Shown here: piece by piece, positions 43,513 through 52,760 of the stretch
Layout: every line of letters starts with the position of its first letter
Position numbering within the stretch: position 1 is the stretch's first letter
Source: Streptomyces violaceoruber
GTDB taxonomy: Bacteria > Actinomycetota > Actinomycetes > Streptomycetales > Streptomycetaceae
NCBI GenBank assembly: GCA_000720805.1
Contig: JODI01000034.1
Location: forward strand, 73,898-137,897
Length of the DNA: 64,000 bases
Reading direction: 5' to 3'
Position numbers and translations under genes: made by a program
Notes under the pieces: generated by a model
What the model saw: only the letters and a program-made list of their open reading frames with translations
What the model was told of the DNA's origin: nothing
Database searches by the model: none

Positions 43513-44835
43513 TCAGCCGAGCAGGACGACCTCGACCTCGGTACCCGGCTCCACGGACTCGACGTCCTCGGGGACGACGATCAGCGCGTCCGCCTGCGCG
43601 AGGGCCGCGACCAGGTGCGATCCGGCACCTCCGACGGGGGCCACCGATCCGTCGGCGTACGTCCCGCGCAGGAACTGCCGGCGGCCCTTCGGCGAGGTCA
43701 GCGCCTTGCCGGCGGTCAGGGTCGCGGTCGTCCGGGGGCGGTGGACGTCGTCGAGGCCCATGAGGGTGCGGATCGCGGGACGGACGAACAGCTCGAAGGA
43801 GACGTACGACGACACGGGGTTGCCCGGGAGCGCGAGCAGCGGGGTGTGGTCGGGGCCGATGGTGCCGAAGCCCTGGGGCTTGCCCGGCTGCATGGCCAGC
43901 CTGCGGAACTCGATGCCGCTGCCGGCCTCATCCTCGTCGCCGACGTACGAGAGCGCCTCCTTGACCACGTCGTACGCCCCCACGCTCACACCGCCCGTGG
44001 TGACCACGAGGTCGGCACGGACGAGCTGGTCCTCGATGGTGGAGCGGAGGGTCTCGGCGTCGTCGGCGACGGCGCCCACCCGGTAGGCGATGGCGCCGGC
44101 GTCACGGGCGGCGGCGGTGAGGGCGAAGCTGTTGGAGTCGTAGATCTGGCCGCTGCCCAGTTCCTCGTCGGGCTGGACCAGTTCGCTGCCGGTGGACATG
44201 ACGACCACGCGCGGACGCGGGCGCACGCGTACCGTGCCGCGTCCGATCGCGGCGAGCAGGCCGATCTGTGGCGGACCGAGGATCGTGCCCGCCTCCAGGG
44301 CGCGGTCGCCGCTCTTCACATCGCTGCCCATGGCGCGCACGTGCGCGCGTGCCTCGGCGGGCCGGTACACGTGCACGTACCCCTCGGCGCCCTCCGGTGC
44401 CAGGGCGCGGGCGCGCATTCCGGTCACCGGGCCCTCGCCGAGCCCGCCGTCGGTCCACTCGACCGGGACGACGGTCTCCGCGCCGGGCGGCAGCGGGGCG
44501 CCGGTCATGATCCGGGCGGCCTGGCCGGGGCCCACCTGGAGCAGCCCCGCCTGGCCCGCCGCGACGTCCCCGACCACGTCGAGGACGGCCGGGTACTCCT
44601 CGCTCGCGCCCGCGACATCCGCGACCCGTACCGCGTACCCGTCCATGGAGCTGTTGTCGAACGGCGGCAGGGACACCGGCACCGTGACGTCCTCGACCAG
44701 GACGCAGCCCTGGGCGTCGAGCAGTTGCAGCTCGATGGGTTCCAGGGGGCGGACGGTCGCGAGGATGTCCTCCAGGTGCTCGTCCACCGACCACAGGTGG
44801 TCGGGGCCGGTGGGGCGGGGCGCGGCGCTGCTCAA
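43513..44835 (-). CDS. moeA: Gephyrin-like molybdopterin molybdotransferase (MoeA/Glp)
   Basis: Protein of 440 aa with the four MoeA domains: domain III/I around [32 protein letters not shown], domain III MoCF core [35 protein letters not shown] and domain IV to the end. It inserts molybdate into adenylated molybdopterin. In corynebacteria a protein of this family (Glp) also binds FtsZ and the receptor GlpR, and the sepX/glpR gene in this cluster makes a dual metabolic and divisome role plausible here. TTG 44835 has GAGGAG 11 bases upstream and lies 5 bases after the galU stop. Confidence 0.93.
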   Translation of the reverse strand: MSSAAPRPTGPDHLWSVDEHLEDILATVRPLEPIELQLLDAQGCVLVEDVTVPVSLPPFDNSSMDGYAVRVADVAGASEEYPAVLDVVGDVAAGQAGLLQVGPGQAARIMTGAPLPPGAETVVPVEWTDGGLGEGPVTGMRARALAPEGAEGYVHVYRPAEARAHVRAMGSDVKSGDRALEAGTILGPPQIGLLAAIGRGTVRVRPRPRVVVMSTGSELVQPDEELGSGQIYDSNSFALTAAARDAGAIAYRVGAVADDAETLRSTIEDQLVRADLVVTTGGVSVGAYDVVKEALSYVGDEDEAGSGIEFRRLAMQPGKPQGFGTIGPDHTPLLALPGNPVSSYVSFELFVRPAIRTLMGLDDVHRPRTTATLTAGKALTSPKGRRQFLRGTYADGSVAPVGGAGSHLVAALAQADALIVVPEDVESVEPGTEVEVVLLG

Positions 44836-44840
44836 CGTTG

Positions 44841-45743
44841 CTACATCTCCTCGGCTACGTAACTGCGAAGCCAGGCCCGGAAGTCCGGGCCCAGGTCTTC
44901 ACGTTCGCATGCGAGTCTGACAATGGCACGCAGATAGTCGCCGCGGTCGCCGGTGTCATAGCGGCGGCCCTTGAAGACGACGCCGTGCACCGGGCCGCCG
45001 AGCTTCTCGTCCTCGGCGAGTTGCTGGAGGGCGTCGGTGAGCTGGATCTCGCCGCCGCGGCCGGGCTCCGTCTTGCGGAGTATGTCGAAGATGTGCGGGT
45101 CGAGGACATAACGGCCGATCACCGCGTAGTTCGAGGGGGCGTCCGCCGGGTCGGGCTTCTCGACCAGGCCGGTGACCTGGACGACGTCACTGTCCTCGGT
45201 GGTGTCGACGGCCGCGCAGCCGTAGAGGTGGATCTGCTCGGGCGCGACCTCCATGAGCGCGATGACGCTGCCGCCGCGCTGCTCCTGGACCTCGACCATG
45301 CGCTGGAGCAGCGGGTCGCGGGGGTCGATCAGGTCGTCGCCGAGGAGGACGGCGAAGGGCTCGTGGCCCACGTGCGGGGCGGCGCACAGGACGGCGTGGC
45401 CGAGGCCCTTGGGGTCGCCCTGGCGGACGTAGTGCATGGTCGCGAGGTCGCTGGACTCCTGCACCTTGGCGAGCCGGCTCGCGTCGCCCTTCTTCTGCAG
45501 TGCGGATTCCAGCTCGTAGTTGCGGTCGAAGTGGTCCTCCAGGGGGCGCTTGTTGCGTCCCGTGATCATGAGGACGTCGTCCAGGCCCGCGGACACGGCC
45601 TCTTCGACCACATACTGGATCGCCGGCTTGTCGACGACCGGCAGCATCTCCTTGGGAGTGGCCTTGGTGGCCGGCAGGAACCGGGTGCCCAGGCCTGCTG
45701 CGGGAATGACAGCCTTGCTGATCCGAGGGTGCGACTGAGTCAT
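44841..45743 (-). CDS. galU: UTP--glucose-1-phosphate uridylyltransferase
   Basis: Nucleotidyltransferase of 300 aa that makes UDP-glucose. Motifs: KAVIPAAGLGTRFLPATKAT (signature loop), EMLPVVDKPAIQYVVEEAV, FAVLLGDDLID and VTGLVEKPDPADAPSNYAVI. ATG 45743 follows TAAGGT by 7 bases with no ribosome site, suggesting a leaderless transcript that also reads moeA, moaC and mog. Divergent from the cyclo-ligase gene. Confidence 0.96.
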   Translation of the reverse strand: MTQSHPRISKAVIPAAGLGTRFLPATKATPKEMLPVVDKPAIQYVVEEAVSAGLDDVLMITGRNKRPLEDHFDRNYELESALQKKGDASRLAKVQESSDLATMHYVRQGDPKGLGHAVLCAAPHVGHEPFAVLLGDDLIDPRDPLLQRMVEVQEQRGGSVIALMEVAPEQIHLYGCAAVDTTEDSDVVQVTGLVEKPDPADAPSNYAVIGRYVLDPHIFDILRKTEPGRGGEIQLTDALQQLAEDEKLGGPVHGVVFKGRRYDTGDRGDYLRAIVRLACEREDLGPDFRAWLRSYVAEEM

Positions 45744-45750
45744 GTCCGCA

Positions 45751-45756
45751 ACCTTA
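45751..45756 (-). promoter_or_regulatory. Candidate -10 for leaderless galU
   Basis: On the minus strand TAAGGT is followed by 7 bases and ATG 45743; no Shine-Dalgarno. Confidence 0.45.
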
Positions 45757-45827
45757 TCCGCTGGCTTTGATGGGAATCTGAGGCTCCGGTTAATTGGCTC
45801 TCATATGAGGCTATTGGAAGGATACGG

Positions 45828-46460
45828 GTGCACCCTTTGAGTCACGTCGATCGTCCGGCCGAGCCTGACAAGCGAATGTTGCGGCGAGCGTTCCTCGCGG
45901 TGAGAAACAGGTTGACGGCCGATGACGTGCGGGAATCGGCCGCGGCGCTGGCGGGGCGGGCCCTGGAGCTGCCCGAGCTGGCACGTGCGCGCACGGTGGC
46001 GGCATACGTCTCCGTGGAGAGCGAACCCGGCACGCTCGCGCTGCTGGACGCGCTGCGCGCGCGGGGCGTGCGGGTCCTGCTCCCCGCACTCCTGCCCGAC
46101 CACGACCTCGACTGGGGCGCGTACACCGGCGAGGGCTCCCTGGAGCGCGTCCAACACGGCGGGAAGATGGCCCTCTTCGAGCCCGCCGGCGAGCGCCTGG
46201 GCCCGGACGCCGTGACCGCCGCCGACGTGGTGCTGCTGCCCGGACTGGCGGTCGACGCGCGCGGGATGCGGCTGGGACGCGGCGGGGGCTCGTACGACCG
46301 GGTCCTCGCGCGGCTGGAGCGCGCGGGCGCGCATCCGGCGCTGGTGGTGCTGCTGTACGACTCCGAGGTGGTCGAGCACGTGCCGGCCGAGGGGCACGAC
46401 CGGCCGGTGCAGGCGGTGGTGACGCCGTCGGGGGTGCGCCGCTTCCCTCAGGTCGCCTGA
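45828..46460 (+). CDS. 5-formyltetrahydrofolate cyclo-ligase
   Basis: Protein of 210 aa that converts 5-formyl-THF to 5,10-methenyl-THF with ATP. Seen are KRMLRRAFLAVRNRL near the N-terminus, the ESEPGTLALLDALRARGVRV region, VLLPGLAVDARGMRLGRGGG with SYDRVLARL (the LGxGGGYYD family motif), and EVVEHVPAEGHDRPVQAVVT. GTG 45828 has AAGGA 5-6 bases upstream. A perfect palindromic terminator follows. Confidence 0.94.
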   Translation: MHPLSHVDRPAEPDKRMLRRAFLAVRNRLTADDVRESAAALAGRALELPELARARTVAAYVSVESEPGTLALLDALRARGVRVLLPALLPDHDLDWGAYTGEGSLERVQHGGKMALFEPAGERLGPDAVTAADVVLLPGLAVDARGMRLGRGGGSYDRVLARLERAGAHPALVVLLYDSEVVEHVPAEGHDRPVQAVVTPSGVRRFPQVA

Positions 46461-46465
46461 AGAGG

Positions 46466-46497
46466 ACCGGCCCTCCACGCGCGCGTGGAGGGCCGGT
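46466..46497. terminator. Perfect 32-base palindrome, bidirectional terminator
   Basis: ACCGGCCCTCCACGCG is followed immediately by its exact complement (arms of 16 with no spacer). It lies between the convergent cyclo-ligase and penicillin-acylase genes. Confidence 0.85.
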
Positions 46498-46525
46498 TCA
46501 CCGCCCTGGGTCGCACATCAGCGGT

Positions 46526-49345
46526 TCACGGTTTCAGCACCAGCGAGTCGCTCGTGCTGTCGTCGACCGCCTTGTCGGAGAAGGACCAGTCCAGCAGCTC
46601 GCCGTCGGCCCACTTGTCCGTCTGGTCGACGTAGTGGGCGCTGTAGGCGTGCCCGGAGGCGCCGGAGAGGTTGATCCACTTCGACTTGTCGAGATCGCCG
46701 AGGTTGACCACCATCCGCATCGACGGCACCCACACGACGCCGTAGCCGCCCGCGGCGTTCCAGCCGGTCGCGTTGACCGCCGCCTCGCCGCCGCTGAGCT
46801 TCCAGGGGCCGCGGTTGAGCATGTACTGCAGGAAGCCGGGGCCCTCGGTGCCCAGGGTCTGGTTCTTCAGGAACAGGCGGTGCAGCCGGCCCCAGCTCCA
46901 GGTGTCGATGTCCTTGCCGAGCTTGGCGGTCAGCTCCCAGCGGGCGTCGATCATGGCCCGCTTGAACAGCTGGTCCCGGTCGGTCGCCAGGGGGCGGGTG
47001 CCCGACCTGGGCGTCTTCCACCAGTCGCTGTTCTCGTCGTCCATGAGGTTGCGGACCACCTCGAACCAGCGGTCGCCGCCGTCCGGCTGCGCCTGGTCGG
47101 CCTCGCGCTCGCCGCACTCACGCACCTTGACGGTGTCGTCGACCGGCCCCGTGGTGTTGACCGGGTCCACCCACAGGCACTGGCCCTCGACCCGCAGCTC
47201 CTTGGGCAGCTTGTTGCCGAAGGCGAGCTTGAGGATGTTGCGCCACACCGAGTTGAAGTAGGCGGCTGCCGCCGAGTCCGCGTCCTGGGTGTAGTCCCAG
47301 CCCTCCAGCAGCTCCTGCGCCTCGCGGACGTCCTTGTCGCCGACGTCGATCTTCAGCAGCCTGGGCACGAGCAGCTTGGCGATCTCGCTGCTGTTGTCCA
47401 GCTGCATCTGCCGCATGTCGTCGGTGGAGATCTTGCCGCCGCCCTTGATCTTCTGCTGGATCAGGTCGGTGATGCGCTGGCTGCGGGTGCCGTAGCCCCA
47501 GTCCGTGGTGAGCGTGTAGGGGTACTTGTCCTTGTCGACGACGGCCTGGTTGGCGGTGACGATGTAGCCGCGCTTCGGGTTGTACTCGTAGGGCAGCTGG
47601 TCCTGCTTGATGTACCCGGTCCACTTGTACTTGGAGTTCCAGCCGGGCGCGGGGATGGAGCCGTCGTCGCCCTTCGCGCGCGTGGGGATCCTGCCGGGCA
47701 GCGTGTAGCCGATGTGGTCGTCGGTGTCGGCGTAGACCAGGTTCTGCGACGGCACGTCGAACAGGGCGGCGGCCTTCCGGAAGTCCTTCCAGCCGGCCGC
47801 CTTGTCCATCGCGAAGACGGCGTCCATCGCGGTACCCGGGTCCAGCGCGGTCCACCTCAGGGCGATGCCGTAGCCGTCGCCGCGGTCGGGGGCGGAGGTG
47901 TCGACGGTCGCCTTCCTGCCGACCTTCACCAGCTCCTTGTCGCGGTCGGACAGCAGGGGCATCCCGTCGCTGGTCTGCCGGACGACGATCTTCTTGGACG
48001 AGCCGCCGGCGACCTTGATGGTCTCCTCACGCGTGGTGAAGGGCTTGACCTTGCCGTCGTAGAGGTAGCCGTCGCCGGTGAGCTTCTCCAGGTAGAGGTC
48101 GGTGACGTCGACGCCGGAGTTCGTCATGCCCCAGGAGATGTTCTGGTTGTGGCCGATTATCACGCCGGGCATGCCCGCGAAGGTGTAGCCCGTGACGTCG
48201 TACTGGCACTTCGCGGAGACCGTGCGGCAGTGCAGGCCCATCTGGTACCAGACGGACGGCAGCGAGGCCGACAGGTGCGGGTCGTTGGCCAGCAGAGGCT
48301 TGCCGGTGATGGTGTGCTCACCACCGACCACCCAGGAGTTGGAGCCGATGCCGTTGCCGTTCACGCCGACGGCCGTGGGGACGTCGTCCAGGACCTCCTG
48401 GAGGCGCGAGAGCTGGCTCCCGAGGGCCGAACCGGCCGTTCCTGACGTACCCGAGGTGCCGCTCGCACCCGAGGTGCCGCTCGTGCCGGAGGTGCCGCTC
48501 GTGCCGGAGACTCCGCTTGTGCCACCGGTGGACGTGCCGCTGCCCGACGAGCCGTCACCACCGTCGAACGTCCCGGTCAGCTCGTCGTACTGGCCGGACT
48601 GGACGATCGCCTGGTTGCGGCTGTAGGGGTATTCGGGATAGAGGTCGGCGATCTGTTTGGGGCCCAGGCGGCTGGTCATCAGGGCGCGGTCGATCTCGTC
48701 CTGCATGTTGCCGCGCAGGTCCCAGGCCATCGCCTTCAGCCACGAGACCGAGTCGACCGGGGTCCACTTCTCGGGCTTGTAGTCGTTGGTGAAGCCGAGC
48801 GCCGCGTACTCCAGGGAGAGGTCCTTGCCGCTCTTGCCCTCGAGGTAGGCGTTGACTCCCTTGGCGTACGCCTGGAGGTACTTCTTCGTGGAGGCCGACA
48901 GTGTCTTGTCGTACTCCTGCTTCGCCACCCGGTCCCAGCCCAGGGTGCGCAGGAACTCGTCGTTGTCGACCTGGCCCTTGCCGAACATCTCCGACAGGCG
49001 CCCGGAAGTCATGTGGCGGCGCACGTCCATCTCGTAGAACCGGTCCTGCGCCTGGACGTAGCCCTGCGCCATGAACAGGTCCGCGTCGGAGGACGCGTAG
49101 ATCTGCGGGATGCCGTAGCCGTCGCGCTTGACGTCCACGGGCCCGGACAGGCCCTCCAGCGTGATCGAACCCTTGGTCTGCGGGAACGAGGCCCGGACGG
49201 TGCTGATGGACCAGTACGCCCCGTACGCCACGCCTCCGATGAGGGCCAACACGAGGACAAATACGAGCAGACGGGCTTTGCGCCCCTTCTTCCTGCCGGA
49301 CTTGCCGGGCTTGTGACCCGATGAGGCGGTGGTGGTGGGGGGCAT
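46526..49345 (-). CDS. Penicillin acylase family protein (Ntn hydrolase, membrane-anchored)
   Basis: Protein of 939 aa. A Lys/Arg-rich start and a transmembrane helix (about 26-48, LLVFVLVLALIGGVAYGAYW) precede the alpha-chain-like part (PVDVKRDGYGIPQIYA, QGYVQAQDRFYEMDVRRH). A Gly-Thr-Ser-Gly low-complexity spacer (about 265-310) follows, then the catalytic Ser335 in GIGSNSWVVGG, ALLANDPHL-like KPLLANDPHLSAS and the beta-chain. Cleavage before Ser335 would free it as the N-terminal nucleophile. Relatives hydrolyse penicillins, cyclic lipopeptides or acyl-homoserine lactones; the natural substrate is unknown. ATG 49345 has AGGA 5 bases upstream. Confidence 0.92.
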   Translation of the reverse strand: MPPTTTASSGHKPGKSGRKKGRKARLLVFVLVLALIGGVAYGAYWSISTVRASFPQTKGSITLEGLSGPVDVKRDGYGIPQIYASSDADLFMAQGYVQAQDRFYEMDVRRHMTSGRLSEMFGKGQVDNDEFLRTLGWDRVAKQEYDKTLSASTKKYLQAYAKGVNAYLEGKSGKDLSLEYAALGFTNDYKPEKWTPVDSVSWLKAMAWDLRGNMQDEIDRALMTSRLGPKQIADLYPEYPYSRNQAIVQSGQYDELTGTFDGGDGSSGSGTSTGGTSGVSGTSGTSGTSGTSGASGTSGTSGTAGSALGSQLSRLQEVLDDVPTAVGVNGNGIGSNSWVVGGEHTITGKPLLANDPHLSASLPSVWYQMGLHCRTVSAKCQYDVTGYTFAGMPGVIIGHNQNISWGMTNSGVDVTDLYLEKLTGDGYLYDGKVKPFTTREETIKVAGGSSKKIVVRQTSDGMPLLSDRDKELVKVGRKATVDTSAPDRGDGYGIALRWTALDPGTAMDAVFAMDKAAGWKDFRKAAALFDVPSQNLVYADTDDHIGYTLPGRIPTRAKGDDGSIPAPGWNSKYKWTGYIKQDQLPYEYNPKRGYIVTANQAVVDKDKYPYTLTTDWGYGTRSQRITDLIQQKIKGGGKISTDDMRQMQLDNSSEIAKLLVPRLLKIDVGDKDVREAQELLEGWDYTQDADSAAAAYFNSVWRNILKLAFGNKLPKELRVEGQCLWVDPVNTTGPVDDTVKVRECGEREADQAQPDGGDRWFEVVRNLMDDENSDWWKTPRSGTRPLATDRDQLFKRAMIDARWELTAKLGKDIDTWSWGRLHRLFLKNQTLGTEGPGFLQYMLNRGPWKLSGGEAAVNATGWNAAGGYGVVWVPSMRMVVNLGDLDKSKWINLSGASGHAYSAHYVDQTDKWADGELLDWSFSDKAVDDSTSDSLVLKP
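48441..48535 (-). repeat. Short tandem repeat coding GTSG units in the acylase spacer
   Basis: About five 18-base units (plus-strand GAGGTGCCGCTCGTGCCG and variants) encode GTSGTSGASG-type sequence just upstream of the catalytic serine region. Confidence 0.85.
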
Positions 49346-49491
49346 CGCTGTCCTTGCTGTCCTAACGCGAGCGGCAGGGCGGGCTGTGCTTTTGACTGAG
49401 CGCTGGAGCAACCATAGGCGCAGGGCCCGGTGCCACTTGACGCGGAGTCGGGAACCCGGACGGACGGGCGTTCGATCTTGCCGTGCCGAGC

Positions 49492-49508
49492 GTCAAGAAA
49501 TCGTCAAG
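49492..49508. promoter_or_regulatory. GTCAAG direct repeat upstream of the antiporter gene
   Basis: GTCAAG occurs at 49492-49497 and 49503-49508, an 11-base period that suits an OmpR/PhoB-type response regulator. It lies between the acylase and antiporter starts. Confidence 0.35.
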
Positions 49509-49617
49509 AGTTAGGTAAGGTAACGAAGTACTTGGATGCGAAACGATTCGCCGTCGTGTCCGATGTACGTGAGCCCGCGTGCGCGCTCCGCCCGCGGGCC
49601 AGGGAAGGGAACGGCCG

Positions 49618-51123
49618 CTGACTGTCCACCATCTCAACCAGCTCCTGCTCGTCTGCTCGCTCGTCCTGCTCGTCGCCGTCGCAGCGGTCCGGATCTCCTC
49701 GCGCAGCGGGCTCCCCAGCCTGCTCGTCTACCTGGGGATCGGCATCGCCATGGGCCAGGACGGCATCGGCGGCATCCACTTCGCCAACGCCGAACTGACC
49801 CAGGTCATCGGCTACGCCGCCCTCGTCGTGATCCTGGCCGAGGGCGGTCTCGGCACGAAGTGGAAGGAGATCAAGCCGGCCCTGCCCGCCGCCTCCGCAC
49901 TGGCACTGGCGGGAGTGGCGGTGAGCGTCGGGGTCACGGCGACGGCCGCCCACTACCTGATCGGGCTGGAGTGGCGCCAGGCACTGATCATCGGGGCGGT
50001 CGTGTCCTCGACGGACGCGGCGGCGGTCTTCTCGGTGCTGCGCAGGATTCCCCTTCCCGCACGCGTGACGGGCACGCTGGAGGCCGAGTCCGGCTTCAAC
50101 GACGCCCCCGTGGTCATCCTGGTGGTCGCCTTCTCCACCGCGGGCCCGGTGGAGCACTGGTACGTGCTGCTCGGGGTGATAAGCCTGGAGCTGGCCATCG
50201 GTGCCGCCATCGGTCTCGCGGTGGGCTGTCTGGGCGCCTGGGGTCTCAGGCACGTCGCCCTGCCCGCCTCCGGCCTCTACCCGATCGCGGTCATGGCGAT
50301 CGCCGTCACGGCGTACGCGGCGGGCGCGATGGCGCACGGCAGCGGCTTCCTCGCCGTCTACCTCGCCTCGATGATGCTCGGCAACGCCAAGCTGCCGCAC
50401 TGGCCCGCCACCCGCGGCTTCGCCGAGGGGCTCGGCTGGATCGCCCAGATCGGCATGTTCGTCCTGCTGGGCCTGCTGGTCACGCCGCACGAGCTGGGCG
50501 ACGACGTCTGGCCGGCGCTCGTCATCGGGCTGGTCCTGACGATGGTGGCGCGCCCGCTGAGCGTCGTGCTGTGCCTGACGCCGTTCCGGGTGCCCTGGCA
50601 GGAGCAGACCCTCATGTCCTGGGCCGGGCTGCGCGGCGCGGTGCCCATCATCCTGGCGACCATCCCGATGGTGGAGGGCGTCGAGGCCAGCCGCCGGATC
50701 TTCAACATCGTCTTCGTGCTGGTCGTCGTCTACACCCTGATCCAGGGCCCGACTCTGCCCTGGCTCGCCCGCAAGCTGCGCCTGGGCGGCGACCCCGAGG
50801 CCGCCGACCTCGGCATCGAGTCGGCGCCCCTGGAGCGGCTGCGCGGACATCTGCTGTCCGTCGCGATCCCCGAGGGCTCGAAGATGCACGGCGTCGAGGT
50901 GGCCGAGCTGCGGCTGCCGGCCGGGGCCGCGGTGACCCTGGTCGTCCGGGAGGGAAAATCGTTCGTTCCGCTGCCCGCGACGGTACTGCGGCGCGGCGAC
51001 GAACTGCTCGTGGTCGCCACCGATCCCGTCCGGGACGCGGCGGAACGACGACTGCGCGCGGTCGGACGCGGCGGCAAGCTGGCCGGGTGGCTGGGCACGA
51101 ACGGGATCGGGACGGGCCGTTAA
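49618..51123 (+). CDS. Cation/proton antiporter with C-terminal RCK_C domain (CPA1, NhaP2/CpeA-like)
   Basis: Protein of 501 aa from CTG 49618. About 12 or 13 membrane helices include GTLEAESGFNDAPVVILV (the ND motif, ion-binding Asp) and SWAGLRGAVPIILATIP (the conserved GLRGAV). The C-terminal RCK_C/TrkA_C domain (about 405-485, EGSKMHGVEVAELRLPAG) is the site where c-di-AMP binds in related K+/H+ antiporters. The start: CTG 49618 has GAAGGGA 7 bases upstream and yields LTVHHLNQLLLVCSLVLL, leading straight into helix 1. The alternative GTG 49579 adds 13 polar residues with a poor site. Confidence 0.92.
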   Translation: MTVHHLNQLLLVCSLVLLVAVAAVRISSRSGLPSLLVYLGIGIAMGQDGIGGIHFANAELTQVIGYAALVVILAEGGLGTKWKEIKPALPAASALALAGVAVSVGVTATAAHYLIGLEWRQALIIGAVVSSTDAAAVFSVLRRIPLPARVTGTLEAESGFNDAPVVILVVAFSTAGPVEHWYVLLGVISLELAIGAAIGLAVGCLGAWGLRHVALPASGLYPIAVMAIAVTAYAAGAMAHGSGFLAVYLASMMLGNAKLPHWPATRGFAEGLGWIAQIGMFVLLGLLVTPHELGDDVWPALVIGLVLTMVARPLSVVLCLTPFRVPWQEQTLMSWAGLRGAVPIILATIPMVEGVEASRRIFNIVFVLVVVYTLIQGPTLPWLARKLRLGGDPEAADLGIESAPLERLRGHLLSVAIPEGSKMHGVEVAELRLPAGAAVTLVVREGKSFVPLPATVLRRGDELLVVATDPVRDAAERRLRAVGRGGKLAGWLGTNGIGTGR

Positions 51124-51397
51124 GGGCGTGTTTCGCACACTTCACACCTGCGGCAATCACAGGCGTACGTGCCGGTGGTACTCGTTTTCACAGGTGGCAC
51201 GGGTCGTGATGCCTGTATGATGAAGGCGCATTCCGATCGAACCAACTCTGCCTGACGCAGTGCTGGCGCGACCGTACGGCGGCCGGGACGCCCCTCACTG
51301 GGCGCCGGTATCCACCGCAGTCCGCGCAAGAGGACAGCTCTCGGCGCCCCGGCCCCACACAGGGGACGCGCTACCAGGCGGCAGAAAGGCACGGGCC

Positions 51398-52693
51398 GTG
51401 GCATCCACGGTCACCTCCGAGCCGTCGGCGAACGCGCCGGCCCCCTCGCGCCCGGGATACGGGCAGTTGCTGCGCACCCGCGGCGCCTGGACGTTCCTGC
51501 TCCCCGGCTTCGCGGCACGTCAGCCCTTCGCGATGCTCACCGTCTCCATCGTGCTGCTGGTGCGGCACACCACCGGCTCCTACGCCGCGGCGGGCGCCGC
51601 CGCGGCCGTCACCGGTGTCTCCATGGCCCTGTTCGCGCCCTACAGCGGCCGCCTCGCCGATCGCCACGGACAGCGTGCGGTCCTGATCCCGGGCGTCGTC
51701 GCGCACGCCCTGTCCGGCCTCGCCCTCACGGCGCTCGCGCTCTCCCACGCCCCACTGTGGGCGCTGCTCGCGGCGGCCGTGCCCACCGGTGCCTCCATCC
51801 CCCAGATCGGGCCCATGGTGCGCGCCCGCTGGGCCGTCAAGCTCCAGGACTCGCCCCTGATGTCCACGGCGGCGGCCTTCGAGTCGGTCACGGACGAGCT
51901 CACCTTCGTCGTCGGACCGCTGCTGGCCACCGCCCTGTGCACCGCGGTCGACCCGGCGGCCGGCCTGGTCACGGAGGCGTCGCTGACCCTGCTCGGCGGT
52001 CTGCTGTTCGCCGCGCGGAGGAGCACCCAGCCCTCGGTCGGCGCCGTCGGCGGGCACGCGCGCGTGGAGCACGCCTCCGCTCTGCGCATCCCGGGAGTAC
52101 GCGTCCTGATCGTGGCCTTCCTCGGCATCGGTTCCGTCTTCGGCGGCATGCAGGTCTCGTTGGCCGCGTTCACCGAGTCGATCGGCGAACCCGGCCTGAA
52201 CGGCGTCCTCTACGGCACCTTCGCCGCCGGCAACATGCTCTCCGGCCTGGTCTGCGGCGCGGTCGCCTGGAAGGCGGCCCCCAGGCTGCGCCTGCTCGTC
52301 GGATACGCCGCCCTCGCGCTGACCGCGTCCGGGCTGTGGTCCGCCCACTCGGTACCGGTCCTCGCCGGCCTCGGCCTGCTGGTCGGCATGTGCATCGCGC
52401 CCGCCCTGATCACCGGCTACACCCTGGTCGAGGAGCTGGTCCCGGCCGGCGCCCGCACCGAGGCCTTCACCTGGCTGACCGGTGCGGTCGCACTCGGCCA
52501 GGCGGCGGCCGTCACCATCGCCGGACAGCTGGAGGACCGCTTCTGGGGCGGCGCCGGATTCCTGGTGCCGATGGGCGGCACGCTGCTCGCCCTGGCCACC
52601 CTCCTGGCCCTGCGTTCGCACCTCGCGGCACGGCCCCGCAGCCGGACGGTCGCACGTGGCGTCGGTCACCGCGTGTCGGTGACAGTGGACTGA
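51398..52693 (+). CDS. MFS transporter
   Basis: Membrane protein of 431 aa with 12 predicted helices and the MFS loop 2-3 motif YSGRLADRHGQRAVL. The first helix is preceded by a 20-residue Ala/Pro/Ser tail. GTG 51398 has AAAGG 8 bases upstream; the in-frame codon at 51260 is unsupported. The substrate is unknown; the sequence resembles drug or metabolite exporters. A 274-base upstream region holds TATGAT at 51216-51221 as a possible -10, and no gene. Confidence 0.9.
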   Translation: MASTVTSEPSANAPAPSRPGYGQLLRTRGAWTFLLPGFAARQPFAMLTVSIVLLVRHTTGSYAAAGAAAAVTGVSMALFAPYSGRLADRHGQRAVLIPGVVAHALSGLALTALALSHAPLWALLAAAVPTGASIPQIGPMVRARWAVKLQDSPLMSTAAAFESVTDELTFVVGPLLATALCTAVDPAAGLVTEASLTLLGGLLFAARRSTQPSVGAVGGHARVEHASALRIPGVRVLIVAFLGIGSVFGGMQVSLAAFTESIGEPGLNGVLYGTFAAGNMLSGLVCGAVAWKAAPRLRLLVGYAALALTASGLWSAHSVPVLAGLGLLVGMCIAPALITGYTLVEELVPAGARTEAFTWLTGAVALGQAAAVTIAGQLEDRFWGGAGFLVPMGGTLLALATLLALRSHLAARPRSRTVARGVGHRVSVTVD

Positions 52694-52760
52694 TCCTCAG
52701 GAATACGTCAGTATGGATGCTCGTTAGCACTCATTGACTGAGAGTGCCAGGAGGAAGACA

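Noticed and set aside
51217..51256. Short ORF MMKAHSDRTNSA upstream of the MFS gene
   Set aside because: No ribosome site or other support; it overlaps the best -10 candidate of the MFS gene.
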